Positions 13,824 through 22,560 are shown, counted from the stretch's first letter. The stretch: DNA of 36,830 nt from Acidobacteriota bacterium (GCA_016178075.1 JACOUA010000071.1:1-36830); one strand, 5' to 3'. A program made the numbers and translations. The notes: a model not told the origin generated them from the sequence alone.

Positions 13824-14918
13824 TCAGGTCGTTGGCGTTTCACGCGCGTAGTCCCCGTTGATGCGCCCAAATTGCCGCAGCAGGTCCTTGGAACGCTCGT
13901 CCAGGATCGGCGGCAGCATCAGCCGGACCTCGACAATCAGGTCGCCGCGACGCCCGTCCCGCGACGACGGCGCGCCACGTTCCCGCAGCCGGAACCGCTG
14001 TCCCGACTGCGTGCCGGGCGGAATCCGCACCCGGGCTACGCCGTCGACGGTCCGGATCTCGATCTTCGCCCCCAGGGCCGCCTCCTGAATCGCGATGGGC
14101 ACGAGAAGATGGAGATCGTCGCCCTCGCGCCGGAACCGTGAATCGGTTGCGACCTGCACCGCGACCCACAAATCGCCGGCCGGCCCGCCCCTCCAGCCTC
14201 CGTTGCCGTTGCCCGGCACCCGGATCCGCTCGCCGTGCGACACCCCCGCTGGAATCTCCACCCCGAAGGTCTCGCTGTGCGCTTCGACCCCCTGACCCGC
14301 GCAAACGTCGCACCTCACCTGGGCCTGGAACCCGGTACCGCCGCAGACTCCGCACGCTTTGGTGAAGAGCATGTGGCCACGTGCCGACCGCAGGATGCCG
14401 CTCCCCTCGCAACGCGGACAACGCGTCTCGGCGGTTCGCCGCGCGCCGCTGCCACGACACGTCCGACAGGTCTCCCGGCGCAGCACCGTCACGGATCGCT
14501 CGACGCCACGCATCGATTCCTCGAAGCTGACCTCGACGGTCGTGTGGAGATCGGCCCCCCGCTCCGGTGCGGGGCCCGGCTGCGGGCCGCGCCGGTGTTG
14601 AAACACCTCTGCGAACAGGTCGCCGAACGTCGACGCGCTGGAACCGCTGGTGGGCTCGCGCGTGAAGTCGAACCCGGCAAACCCGAACGTCGCGACCTCC
14701 ACCTGCTCGCCGATCAGGCCCTGCTCTTCGTACTTCCGGCGGCGGGCCGGATCCGTCAGGATGTCGTAAGCCTGTGCAATCTGTCGAAACCGCAGCTCCG
14801 CCGCCTTGTCACCCGGATTGATGTTCGGGTGATAGCGGCGCGCGAGCCGCCGGAAGGCCCGCTTGATGTCGGCGTCCGGCACGCCGCGCTTCAAGCCCAA
14901 AACGGCGTACAAATCCAT
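13824..14918 (-). CDS. dnaJ: Chaperone DnaJ, with HPN in place of HPD
   Basis: A 364-residue type I J-protein. It has an N-terminal J-domain (1-70), a Gly/Phe-containing linker, four CxxCxGxG zinc modules (CRTCRGSG, CPRCEGSG, CGVCGGTG, CDVCAGQG, about residues 145-205) and a C-terminal substrate-binding region ending near NGDYA. It presents unfolded proteins to DnaK and stimulates its ATPase. The J-domain loop reads YHPNINPGD, with Asn32 in place of the Asp of the invariant HPD motif. In E. coli a change of this Asp to Asn disrupts function with DnaK. The start ATG 14918 is preceded by a heptamer hairpin array rather than a Shine-Dalgarno. It lies 93 bases after dnaK and is coupled to hspR. 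Confidence 0.93.
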   Translation of the reverse strand: MDLYAVLGLKRGVPDADIKRAFRRLARRYHPNINPGDKAAELRFRQIAQAYDILTDPARRRKYEEQGLIGEQVEVATFGFAGFDFTREPTSGSSASTFGDLFAEVFQHRRGPQPGPAPERGADLHTTVEVSFEESMRGVERSVTVLRRETCRTCRGSGARRTAETRCPRCEGSGILRSARGHMLFTKACGVCGGTGFQAQVRCDVCAGQGVEAHSETFGVEIPAGVSHGERIRVPGNGNGGWRGGPAGDLWVAVQVATDSRFRREGDDLHLLVPIAIQEAALGAKIEIRTVDGVARVRIPPGTQSGQRFRLRERGAPSSRDGRRGDLIVEVRLMLPPILDERSKDLLRQFGRINGDYARETPTT

Positions 14919-14919
14919 G

Positions 14920-15007
14920 TCGGGATTCGGGGTTCGGGATTCGGGGTCCGTCGGTGTCGGGATTCGCATCGTGGCCAGCAAATCCCGAGTCCCGACTCCC
15001 GAATCCC
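14920..15007. repeat. Heptamer repeat hairpin, GGGATTC type, between dnaK and dnaJ
   Basis: CGGGATT, CGGGGTT, CGGGATT and CGGGGTC units lie at 14921-14948. Their inverted partners (AATCCCG, AGTCCCG, ACTCCCG, AATCCCA) lie at about 14981-15007. The loop is roughly 35 bases and holds one more GGGATTC unit. The left arm runs to within two bases of the dnaJ start codon. Confidence 0.85.
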
Positions 15008-15011
15008 ATCG

Positions 15012-16922
15012 CTATTTCTTTTCCTCGTCCACGACCTCCGCATCGATGACGTCGCCGGGCTTCTCCCCGCCAGCGTCAGCCGTGCCGGCACCGCCCGGCG
15101 CGCCCTGGGCCGGCCCCGTGGCTTGCGCCTGACGGTAGAGCGCTTCGGCGGCCTTGTGCTGAGCGGTCGTCAGTTTCTGAATGCCGCTCTTCATCGCTTC
15201 GGCGTCGTTTTGTTCGATCGCCTTCTTCAGCTCCGCGATCGCCGACTCGACCGCCTGGCGCTCCGCGCCGCCGACCTTGTCGCCGGCGTCCTGCAGTGTA
15301 CGCTCGGCGCCGTACACCGCCTGGTCGGCCTGATTCCGGGCTTCCACCTCGTCGCGCCGCTTCTTGTCCTCGTCGGCGTGCGATTCGGCCTCCTTCATCA
15401 TCCGGTCGACCTCGTCTTTCGTCAGCCCGCTCGAAGCCGTGATCGTGATCTTCTGCTCGCGCCCGGTTCCCAGATCCTTCGCGCTGACGTTGACAATCCC
15501 GTTGGCGTCGATGTCGAAGGTGACCTCGATTTGGGGCACGCCGCGCGGGGCCGGCGGAATGCCAACCAGGTGGAACCGGCCGAGCGTGCGGTTGTCGCGC
15601 GCCATCGGCCGCTCGCCCTGGAGCACGTGCACCTCGACCTGCGTCTGGCTGTCGGCCGCGGTCGAGAAGATCTCGCTCTTGCGGGTCGGAATCGTGGTGT
15701 TGCGCGGAATGAGGGTCGTCATCACGCCGCCGAGCGTCTCGATGCGCAACGAGAGCGGCGTCACGTCGAGCAGCAGCAGATCCTTGACCTCGCCCGACAG
15801 CACGCCGGCCTGCACGGCGGCCCCGACCGCCACGACCTCATCCGGATTGACGCCTTTGTGGGGCTCCTTGCCGAACAGCTCGCGCACGATCTGCTGGACG
15901 CGTGGAATCCGCGTCGAGCCGCCGACGAGCACGACCTCGTCGATCTGCGGCGATTGCACCCCCGCATCCGAGAGGGCTTGCTTCACCGGGCCGATCGTGC
16001 GCTGCAGCAGATCGTCAACGAGCTGCTCGAACTTCGCGCGCGTGAGCTTCATCGACAGATGCTTGGGACCGGTCTGGTCGGCGCTGATGAACGGCAGGTT
16101 GATGTCGGTCTCCATCACGGTGGAGAGCTCCATCTTCGCCTTCTCCGCGGCTTCCTTGAGCCGCTGCAGCGCCATCCGATCCTTCGACAGGTCGATCCCT
16201 TCCTGTTTCTTGAACTCGGCGATGATCCAGTCGATGATGCGCTGGTCGAGGTTGTCGCCGCCCAGATGCGTGTCGCCGTTGGTGGACTTGACCTCGACCA
16301 CCCCTTCGCCCACCTCGAGAATCGAGATGTCGAAGGTGCCGCCACCGAAGTCGTACACCGCGATCGTCTCGTCCTTCTTCTTGTCGAGCCCGTAGGCAAG
16401 CGCGGCCGCCGTCGGCTCGTTGACGATCCGCATCACTTCGAGACCGGCAATCTGGCCCGCATCCTTGGTGGCCTGACGCTGCGCGTCGTTGAAGTAGGCC
16501 GGCACCGTGATGACCGCCTTCGTCACCTTCTGGCCGAGATACTCCTCCGCCGCCTGCTTCAGCTTCTGCAGGACCATGGTGGAAATCTCGGGCGGCGAGT
16601 GCTCCTTGCCGCCGGCCTGCACCCGCACGTCGCCGTTGGCCGCGCGGATGACCTTGTACGGCACCATCCGCATCTCTTCGGTGACCTCGTCGTGGCGGCG
16701 GCCCATGAAGCGCTTGATGGAAAAGATGGTGTTCTCCGGATTGGTGACGGCTTGTCGTTTGGCGACCTGGCCCACCAGCCGCTCGCCCGTTTTGGCAAAG
16801 GCCACGACCGACGGTGTCAGGCGGCTGCCTTCGGGATTGGTGATGACGACCGGCTCGCCGCCCTCCATGACGGCCACCACCGAGTTCGTCGTGCCCAGGT
16901 CGATGCCGATGATTTTGCTCAT
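15012..16922 (-). CDS. dnaK: Chaperone protein DnaK (Hsp70)
   Basis: A 636-residue Hsp70. The N-terminal ATPase begins [31 protein letters not shown] and [15 protein letters not shown] are the phosphate and connect motifs. The interdomain linker is [12 protein letters not shown]; the substrate-binding domain and a helical lid rich in EEKK follow, ending [14 protein letters not shown], a typical C-terminal tail. The nucleotide domain keeps the Arg of [16 protein letters not shown], the site (Arg167 in E. coli) whose change to His compensates a J-domain HPD-to-HPN change. No grpE is present between dnaK and dnaJ. AGGGGA eight bases upstream of ATG 16922 is a good ribosome site. A promoter and HAIR-like operator lie upstream. 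Confidence 0.98.
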   Translation of the reverse strand: MSKIIGIDLGTTNSVVAVMEGGEPVVITNPEGSRLTPSVVAFAKTGERLVGQVAKRQAVTNPENTIFSIKRFMGRRHDEVTEEMRMVPYKVIRAANGDVRVQAGGKEHSPPEISTMVLQKLKQAAEEYLGQKVTKAVITVPAYFNDAQRQATKDAGQIAGLEVMRIVNEPTAAALAYGLDKKKDETIAVYDFGGGTFDISILEVGEGVVEVKSTNGDTHLGGDNLDQRIIDWIIAEFKKQEGIDLSKDRMALQRLKEAAEKAKMELSTVMETDINLPFISADQTGPKHLSMKLTRAKFEQLVDDLLQRTIGPVKQALSDAGVQSPQIDEVVLVGGSTRIPRVQQIVRELFGKEPHKGVNPDEVVAVGAAVQAGVLSGEVKDLLLLDVTPLSLRIETLGGVMTTLIPRNTTIPTRKSEIFSTAADSQTQVEVHVLQGERPMARDNRTLGRFHLVGIPPAPRGVPQIEVTFDIDANGIVNVSAKDLGTGREQKITITASSGLTKDEVDRMMKEAESHADEDKKRRDEVEARNQADQAVYGAERTLQDAGDKVGGAERQAVESAIAELKKAIEQNDAEAMKSGIQKLTTAQHKAAEALYRQAQATGPAQGAPGGAGTADAGGEKPGDVIDAEVVDEEKK

Positions 16923-16962
16923 GTCAGTTGTCCCCTTGTCGCGTAGATCTTAGGTAGCCACT

Positions 16963-16991
16963 AATATAAAATATGAGTCGAATATTGTCAA
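16963..16991 (-). promoter_or_regulatory. sigma70-type promoter of dnaK
   Basis: On the minus strand a perfect TTGACA (-35, 16986-16991) is followed after exactly 17 bases by TATATT (-10, 16963-16968). The predicted start is near 16956, giving a leader of about 35 bases with AGGGGA before ATG. The match and spacing are the best in the window. The promoter overlaps the HAIR-like operator. Confidence 0.75.
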
Positions 16992-16992
16992 G
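16972..16992. promoter_or_regulatory. HAIR-like HspR operator overlapping the dnaK -35
   Basis: On the minus strand the site reads CTTGACA, seven bases, ACTCATA. The HAIR consensus is CTTGAGT-N7-ACTCAAG, so the inner five bases of each half-site (CTTGA, ACTCA) and the seven-base spacing are matched. The site covers the -35 hexamer, where a repressor would block RNA polymerase. The outer half-site bases differ, so strength is uncertain. Confidence 0.6.
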
Positions 16993-17059
16993 ACAAGTCC
17001 GCGCCTCTCCCGTAGCGAGACTCCCCGCAAATGGCTGACTCGCAGGTGGTTTCTGGTGC

Positions 17060-17065
17060 TATGAT
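17060..17065 (+). promoter_or_regulatory. Possible -10 element (TATGAT) of the FecR-domain gene
   Basis: TATGAT lies about 59 bases upstream of ATG 17124. The -35 candidate CTGACT near 17035 is poorly matched and spaced about 19 bases away. Weak call; the real promoter of this divergent gene may lie elsewhere in 16923-17123. Confidence 0.2.
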
Positions 17066-17123
17066 CGCCCTGCCCGCCTGTCCGCCATCCTCCCGGTGGC
17101 GTTCATCTGTCAAGGACCCGACC

Positions 17124-18962
17124 ATGAAGCGCGCGCATCTCAGCCTGCTGCTCATTTTTGCCGTGATGCTCGGCACTCCCCGAGCGGGTTCAACCCAAAC
17201 CACACCGGCTCCCGTCGCACCTGTCGTTTCGTACGATACGCCGGCCCATGTGTCGCTTCTCGATGGCGCCGCGGTGTTGGAGCGCGAGGGTCGCGCGGAA
17301 GAGTTGCACGCGGGTCTTGCCCTCCTTCAAGGTGATCGCATCAAAACCGCCGTTGGCCGCGTCGAAATTCTGTTTCCCGACGGGTCCGCGCTTTACCTCG
17401 ACGAGTACACGCAGGTCGACTTTCTCTCCGATTCGCTCGCACGGGTCTTGTCCGGGCGCGTGACGGTTCTGCTGGCCGGCGCCGCCGACGCGCAACGCGA
17501 GGTTCGCTATCAGGTCGACACGCCAGGTGGCGTGGTCCGCATGCGGACGCCCGGTGAATTCCGCGTGGCGCTGCTCGACGGCGCGAGCGGCCGTGGCCGC
17601 GAAGTCGTGCTCGAAGTCGTACGCGGAGAAGCCGACCTCTCGACCGATCACGGATCGGTGCCCGTGCGGGCGGGCGAGCGCTCCGTGGCGCGCGATGGGT
17701 ATGCGCCTTCGTTTCCACTGCTCTTCAACTCGGCCCGCCTCGACGCGTTCGACGTGTGGACCGAACAACGTCGCGACGCGAGGCTGGGGACCACATCCAC
17801 GCAGTATCTGCCGCCGCCTATACAGGCGTACGGTGGGACATTCGATCGCTACGGTTCCTGGCAGTACGACGCGCCGTACGGGCACGTCTGGCATCCGAAC
17901 GCGCCGGTCGGCTGGCGCCCGTATCTCAATGGCTACTGGCACTACAGCGGTCCGTACGGCTGGACGTGGGTGGCCTCCGATCCCTGGGGGTGGCCGACGC
18001 ACCATTTCGGTCGCTGGGGCCTCACGCGCCTCGGCGGGTGGTTCTGGATCCCGACGAATCGGTGGGCGCCGGCCTGGGTGAGCTGGGGCGCCGCGCCGGG
18101 CTACGTCGGCTGGTGCCCCCTCGGATTCGACAACCGCCCGCTCATTAGCTTCGTGAACTACAACGTGGTGAACTACGACGTCGATCCCTTCCTGGCCTGG
18201 ACCGTCATTCCCCATCGGTCTTTCGGGCGTGTGCGCCGGATTCAGACCGTGATCGTCGATCGCACGACGTTCAGCCGCGCGGGCCGTTCGGTTCTGGTCG
18301 AGCAGCCGGTGCCGCCTGCCGTCGCGCATGCGGCCGCGCGACCGCTCGCGCCACTTCGCGCGCCGACAAGAGGCGACGGCGTTGCACTCGGGTACGCCGT
18401 TCCGCGCTCCCCGGCTGGAGGAGCCGTTGCGCCCCAGCCGTCCGCCGCGCCCCCGCAGCGACCATTGTCAATCATGGGTCCCGGGGCGGCGGAGCGACGC
18501 GCACGCCCTGACAACGAGCGCAGATCTGACTGGCGAGCGCCGGACGGCAGAAACGAGAATCCGAACGGCACCGCGCCTCGCGCGAACGACACTGGGCCAG
18601 TCAACGCCGGACCGCGTGCCGTACTTCGCGGGCCTGCTTCGCCGAGATCTCAGGACGCGTTCGGCCATCCGCCTAGCTCCGATGCCGAACAGCCGCAGCC
18701 TTGGCGGTACGCGGCGCCATCGCGGGGGCCCCAGCGCGAAGCCGATCGACCGGACGGGATCGCGCGCCGTCCTTCGACCCTTCGAGAACCTCAGGGTCGT
18801 CCCGAGCCCAGTCGAGGGACGACGAGCTCAGGGCGCCCCGAGCGTTTCGGGCCGCCACCGGCAGGGTCGACGGAGCGGGAAGCCGCACCTCGCGGCCCCG
18901 CGCGAGACCTGCCGCGCGTCCACGGCGCGAGAGGTAGGACCCGACCGCCAGCCTCACCCTGA
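17124..18962 (+). CDS. Exported FecR-domain protein with DUF6600-type region
   Basis: A 612-residue protein. A signal peptide (about 1-24) is followed by a FecR-like segment (about 60-175: LLQGDRIKTAVGRVEILFPDGSALYLDEYTQVDFL). A Trp/Gly/Tyr-rich domain (about 235-345, GYWHYSGPYGWTWVASDPWGWPTHHFGRWG) is of the DUF6600 type. The last 200 residues are low-complexity and rich in Pro, Arg and Gly. FecR-like domains often sense periplasmic signals, but no anti-sigma or receptor partner is visible here. The start ATG 17124 has AAGGA seven bases upstream. Its TGA overlaps the ATG of the PBP1A gene by one base, so the two are coupled. The tail region carries a REP-like repeat at 18771-18836 that contributes codons. 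Confidence 0.85.
   Translation: MKRAHLSLLLIFAVMLGTPRAGSTQTTPAPVAPVVSYDTPAHVSLLDGAAVLEREGRAEELHAGLALLQGDRIKTAVGRVEILFPDGSALYLDEYTQVDFLSDSLARVLSGRVTVLLAGAADAQREVRYQVDTPGGVVRMRTPGEFRVALLDGASGRGREVVLEVVRGEADLSTDHGSVPVRAGERSVARDGYAPSFPLLFNSARLDAFDVWTEQRRDARLGTTSTQYLPPPIQAYGGTFDRYGSWQYDAPYGHVWHPNAPVGWRPYLNGYWHYSGPYGWTWVASDPWGWPTHHFGRWGLTRLGGWFWIPTNRWAPAWVSWGAAPGYVGWCPLGFDNRPLISFVNYNVVNYDVDPFLAWTVIPHRSFGRVRRIQTVIVDRTTFSRAGRSVLVEQPVPPAVAHAAARPLAPLRAPTRGDGVALGYAVPRSPAGGAVAPQPSAAPPQRPLSIMGPGAAERRARPDNERRSDWRAPDGRNENPNGTAPRANDTGPVNAGPRAVLRGPASPRSQDAFGHPPSSDAEQPQPWRYAAPSRGPQREADRPDGIARRPSTLREPQGRPEPSRGTTSSGRPERFGPPPAGSTEREAAPRGPARDLPRVHGARGRTRPPASP
18771..18836. repeat. REP-like palindromic repeat inside the FecR-domain gene
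   Basis: GTCGTCCC at 18796-18803 and GGGACGAC at 18816-18823 form an eight-base stem with a 12-base loop. CGACCC at 18775-18780 and GGGTCG at 18793-18798 form a second small stem. It begins with CCTTCGACC and contains CCAGTCGAGGGA and GAGCTCAGGG, a pattern I associate with repeats dispersed in acidobacterial genomes. It is translated into the low-complexity tail (SRGTTSSGRPER). Confidence 0.5.
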
Positions 18963-21271
18963 TGGCCCACTACATCATCAAATTCGCCCGAAACGCGAGC
19001 ATCGCGGCGCTCTTCATCCTCGCCGCGGTGCTCGGCGTGTTGAGCGGCGTGTTCTTCTCCTACGCGGGTGACCTGCCGCAGATCTCCGCGCTCGACGACT
19101 ACGCGCCGAGCACGATCACCCGCGTCTACGCCAGCGGCGGTGAGGTGCTCGGCGAGTTCGCGACGCAGCGCCGCGTGGTCATCACCTACGATCAGATCCC
19201 GGAACGGCTGCGGCAGGCGATTATCGCCACCGAGGACGCCGGCTTCGATCGGCACGTTGGGCTGAGCCTCACGCGCATCGTCGTCACCGCCGTCAACGAC
19301 CTGCTCGAGCAACGCCGCGCCGGGGCCAGCACGTTGACCCAACAGCTCGCCCGCAACCTGTTTCCGCAAGGTCCAGAGGCTCCATTCGGTGGCCTGGCTC
19401 GACAACATGACATTTGGGAGGACTTGGAGCGGAAGGTCAAGGAAGCGATCGTCGCGATCCAGATCGAGAAACGGTATACGAAGCGGGAAATCTTCACGCT
19501 CTACTGCAATCACATCTACTTCGGGAACGGCGCGTACGGGGTCGAGGCGGCGTCGCGGCTCTATTTCGGCAAGCCCGCGAAGCTGGTCAGCCTCGAAGAG
19601 GCGGCCCTGATCGCGGCCATCATCCAGGCACCCGAGCGGCTCAATCCGTACACCGACCCGCGCCGTGTGAGCCAGCGGCGGAATTACGTCCTTCAGCGCA
19701 TGGCCGAGGAAGGCTACGTCCCGGCCGATGTCGTGGCATCCGCGGCCAAGCTGCCGATCACGCTCAGGCCGCTGCCGACGGCCGACGATTCGGTCGCTCC
19801 CTATTTCGTCGAGGAGGTCCGGAAGTACCTCGAGTCGAAATACGGCGCCAAGCAGCTCTATCAGGAAGGTCTGTCGGTCCGCACCTCGCTCGATTACGAT
19901 CTCCAACTGGTGGCGAATCGTGCCGTGACCGAGGGCCTCCGCACGCTGGACAAGCGGCGTGGATTCCGGAAGCCCTCGCGCAACATCCTGGCCGAAAGCC
20001 ATCGGCTGGACTCCTTCATCCATCCAAGGTGGCAGCGAGCGATCGCCAGGGGGGATATCGTGCCGGCCGTCGTGGCCGACATGCCCGCGCCGTCGGCGCG
20101 CGTGATGCTGGGCGGCTTGACCGGCGTCATGGGTCGCGAGGGATTTGCTTGGACTGGCCGGCGCAGCGCCGCCGACCTGTTCAGGCGCGGTGACCTTATC
20201 GAGGTCCGTATTCTCGAGCTGGATCAAACGAAGCGTACGGCGACCGTCTCGCTCGAGCAGACCCCGATCCTCGAAGGCGCGCTCCTCGCGATCGACCATC
20301 GCACGGGGCAGATCACGGCGATGGTGGGCGGCTTCAGCTTCACGCGGAGCAAGTTCAACCGGTCCATCCAGGCGTACCGCCAGACCGGCTCCGCGTTCAA
20401 GCCATTCGTCTACAGTTATGCGATCGACCGCGGCTACACGCCGTCTTATGTCCTGCTGGACGCGCCGGTGAGCTACGTGGCGGGTCCGGGTCAGCCTCCG
20501 TACCAACCGCAGAACTTTGATCGGAAATTCGAGGGCCCCATCACGATGCGGTGGGCGATCGAGGACTCGCGCAACGTTCCGGCCGTCCGCATGATGGCCC
20601 AACTCGGTGCGACCAACGTCGTCGCCTACGCCAAGCGCTTCGGGTTCAAGTCCGAGATCAAGCCGTATTTGTCGAGCGCGCTCGGTGCGTCGGAAGTCAC
20701 ACTCCTCGAGCTGACCAGCGCGTACTCCGTCTTCCCGAACCAGGGCGTCCGGATGGAGCCGTACATGATTCAGCGGATCTCCAACCGCGACGGCAACGTG
20801 CTCGAAGAGAATCGCCCGATTCCCCACGACGCCATTCGCGCCGACACCGCGTTCGTCATGACGAACCTGCTTCGCGGGGTCACCATCAGGGGCACCGGGC
20901 AGAAGGCTGCCGCGCTCAACTGGCCCGTCGCCGGAAAGACCGGGACGATGGACGAGTTCACCGATGCGTGGTTCGTCGGGTTCGATCCGAACCTCACACT
21001 CGGCGTGTGGGTGGGCTTCGACGACAAGAAGCCGCTTGGGCACAACATGACCGGTGCGGAGGCCGCGCTGCCGAGCTGGATGGCCTTCATGCGGGAGTAC
21101 ATCGAGAAGCGGGGCGACCGCGAGCACCTGCCGCGCTTCGAGCCGCCGGGCAATATCGTGTTCCTCGCCGTGGATCGATCGGGCGCCCCGACCGTGTCCG
21201 AAACCCCTGGCGCGATCAGCGAGGCCTATATCTCCGGGACGCAGCCAGGGACGGGGTTTCCAAGGAATTGA
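18962..21271 (+). CDS. PBP1A-family penicillin-binding protein (transglycosylase/transpeptidase)
   Basis: A 769-residue class A PBP with an N-terminal membrane anchor (about 12-42). The glycosyltransferase (GT51) domain has the active-site Glu91 in ATEDAGFDRHVG, AGASTLTQQLARNLF and the EIFTLYCNHIYFGNGAYGVEAAS block. The transpeptidase domain has Ser477 in GSAFK (S-x-x-K), Ser536-Arg-Asn538 (S-x-N) and Lys659-Thr-Gly661 (KTG). An OB-like insertion lies near 370-430. It polymerises and cross-links peptidoglycan in the periplasm. It is coupled to the FecR-domain gene by a one-base overlap. It ends facing prfB across a heptamer repeat region. Confident call; mrcA/ponA naming is only by family, so no symbol is given. 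Confidence 0.95.
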   Translation: MAHYIIKFARNASIAALFILAAVLGVLSGVFFSYAGDLPQISALDDYAPSTITRVYASGGEVLGEFATQRRVVITYDQIPERLRQAIIATEDAGFDRHVGLSLTRIVVTAVNDLLEQRRAGASTLTQQLARNLFPQGPEAPFGGLARQHDIWEDLERKVKEAIVAIQIEKRYTKREIFTLYCNHIYFGNGAYGVEAASRLYFGKPAKLVSLEEAALIAAIIQAPERLNPYTDPRRVSQRRNYVLQRMAEEGYVPADVVASAAKLPITLRPLPTADDSVAPYFVEEVRKYLESKYGAKQLYQEGLSVRTSLDYDLQLVANRAVTEGLRTLDKRRGFRKPSRNILAESHRLDSFIHPRWQRAIARGDIVPAVVADMPAPSARVMLGGLTGVMGREGFAWTGRRSAADLFRRGDLIEVRILELDQTKRTATVSLEQTPILEGALLAIDHRTGQITAMVGGFSFTRSKFNRSIQAYRQTGSAFKPFVYSYAIDRGYTPSYVLLDAPVSYVAGPGQPPYQPQNFDRKFEGPITMRWAIEDSRNVPAVRMMAQLGATNVVAYAKRFGFKSEIKPYLSSALGASEVTLLELTSAYSVFPNQGVRMEPYMIQRISNRDGNVLEENRPIPHDAIRADTAFVMTNLLRGVTIRGTGQKAAALNWPVAGKTGTMDEFTDAWFVGFDPNLTLGVWVGFDDKKPLGHNMTGAEAALPSWMAFMREYIEKRGDREHLPRFEPPGNIVFLAVDRSGAPTVSETPGAISEAYISGTQPGTGFPRN

Positions 21272-21445
21272 CGATTGGGGATTGACGATTGACGATTGAT
21301 TGCTGATTGGCGATTGCCGATTGTCGAACGAAGGACGATTGGGTTGAATTCCCAGGAATTCCTATGAATCGTCGTTGATTCTCGCCAATCGTCAATCAAC
21401 ACTCGACAATCAATCCCTCATTCGTCAATCGCCAATCTCCAATTC
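21270..21445. repeat. Heptamer repeat region, TTGACGA/CAATCGT type, in a convergent gap
   Basis: Units such as TTGACGA, TTGGGGA, TTGCCGA and TTGATTG fill about 21270-21330. Complementary CAATCGT, CAATCAA and CAATCTC units fill about 21385-21443. A short GAATTCCCAGGAATTC element lies between them near 21345-21362. The arms could form a long imperfect hairpin at the convergent ends of the PBP1A and prfB genes. Confidence 0.75.
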
Positions 21446-22547
21446 TTAATCCCCCGAGGCCTTCTTCATCAAGTACGCCTTGATGAACGAGTCGACGTCG
21501 CCGTCAAGCACACGGTTGACATCGCCGACTTCCTCCTTCGTACGGTGATCTTTGATCAGCTGATAGGGGTGCAGGACGTAGCTCCGAATCTGGCTGCCGA
21601 ACGCGATATCCTTCTTGACCCCCCCCAATTGATCGAGGCGCGCCTGCTGTTCCCTCGTTTTCAGGTCGTAGAGGCGGGCACGCAGCACCTTCATCGCCGA
21701 ATCGCGGTTCCGGTGCTGCGATCGCTCGTTCTGGCACTGCACGACAATGCCGCTCGGGATGTGGGTGATCCGAACCGCCGAGTCGGTGACGTTGACGTGC
21801 TGTCCGCCCCGCCCGCTCGATCGGTAGGTGTCGATGCGCAGGTCACCCTCGTCGATCTCGACATCGGCGTCGTCCGGCAGCTCGGGCCAGACATAGACCG
21901 ACGCAAACGAGGTGTGGCGCCGCGAGGCTTGATCGAATGGTGAGATCCGTACCAGCCGGTGCACGCCGGCTTCCGCGGAGAGCAGGCCGAAGGCGAACTC
22001 CCCCGTAACCGTCACGGTCGCGCTCTTGAGCCCCGCCTCGTCGCCCGGCTGATAGTCGATGACTTCGTACTTGAAGCCGCGACGCTCACACCACCGGAGA
22101 TACATGCGGAGTAGCATCTCCGCCCAGTCCTGCGACTCAGTGCCGCCCGCCCCTGGATGGATGGTGAGGATGGCGTTCTTGCGGTCGTGCTCGCCGCCGA
22201 GCATCTTCTTGATCTCCGCGGTCTCGACGAGGGTCGCCAGGCGCCCGAGGCCGTTCTTCAGATCGGCGTCGACCTCCTCGCCCTGCCCGGCCCATTCGAC
22301 CAGCACGCCCAGATCCTCCTCGCTCTTCCGGAGCGAATCGGCGAGCTCGTGATCCTCCTCGAGGCGGCGGCGGCGTTGAAGGAGCTTCTGCGCGTCGGCT
22401 TGATCTCTCCAGAAGTCGGGCGCGGCGACGCGGGCTTCGATGGCCTGGAGCTCGCGTGCGGGGTTGGCGGCTTCAAAGATAGCTCCGCAGATCCGCGGAG
22501 CGTTTGACGAGATCCTGATACTGCCGAATCAGTTCATCGTTTATCAC
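21446..22547 (-). CDS. prfB: Peptide chain release factor 2 (RF2), with +1 programmed frameshift
   Basis: Two frames give one 366-residue RF2. The zero frame starts at GTG 22547 (INDELIRQYQDLVKRSADLRSYL) and stops after 24 codons at TGA 22475-22473. Shifting +1 at CTT-TGA continues as EAANPARELQAIEARVAAPDFW and then through the body to TAA at 21446. The body has SPF (RISPFDQASRRH), the stop-codon recognition motif for UGA/UAA, and the catalytic GGQ (SGRGGQHVNVTDSAV). RF2 releases peptides at UGA and UAA; the in-frame UGA lets low RF2 levels promote shifting, an autoregulatory loop. A start at 22306 is an artefact, as it loses the N-terminal domain. AAAGGGGGA lies just upstream of the GTG. It follows lnt by 27 bases. 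Confidence 0.95.
22473..22490 (-). promoter_or_regulatory. prfB +1 frameshift site
   Basis: On the minus strand TAT-CTT-TGA follows a GGAG-containing codon pair (CGG AGC). In E. coli prfB the site is a Shine-Dalgarno-like AGGGGG, TAT, CTT, TGA, so position and slippery codon match while the internal Shine-Dalgarno is weaker (GGAG). The in-frame TGA is codon 25. Confidence 0.85.
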
Positions 22548-22560
22548 TCATCCCCCTTTA

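Noticed and set aside
13819-13870. Upstream start for hspR
   Set aside because: It would overlap dnaJ and adds 17 residues unlike HspR.
14235-16946. Long plus-strand open frame of 903 codons opposite dnaJ and dnaK
   Set aside because: It is antisense to dnaK and dnaJ, rich in Arg, His and Leu, and shows no recognisable motif. In GC-rich DNA such frames arise opposite real genes.
18791-21127. Long minus-strand open frame of 778 codons opposite the PBP1A gene
   Set aside because: Composition is that of an antisense shadow (Arg/Asp/Val/His rich), and the opposite strand has clear PBP motifs.
21446-22306. RF2 as a 286-aa protein starting at 22306
   Set aside because: It lacks the conserved N-terminal domain, which is present upstream through a +1 shift.
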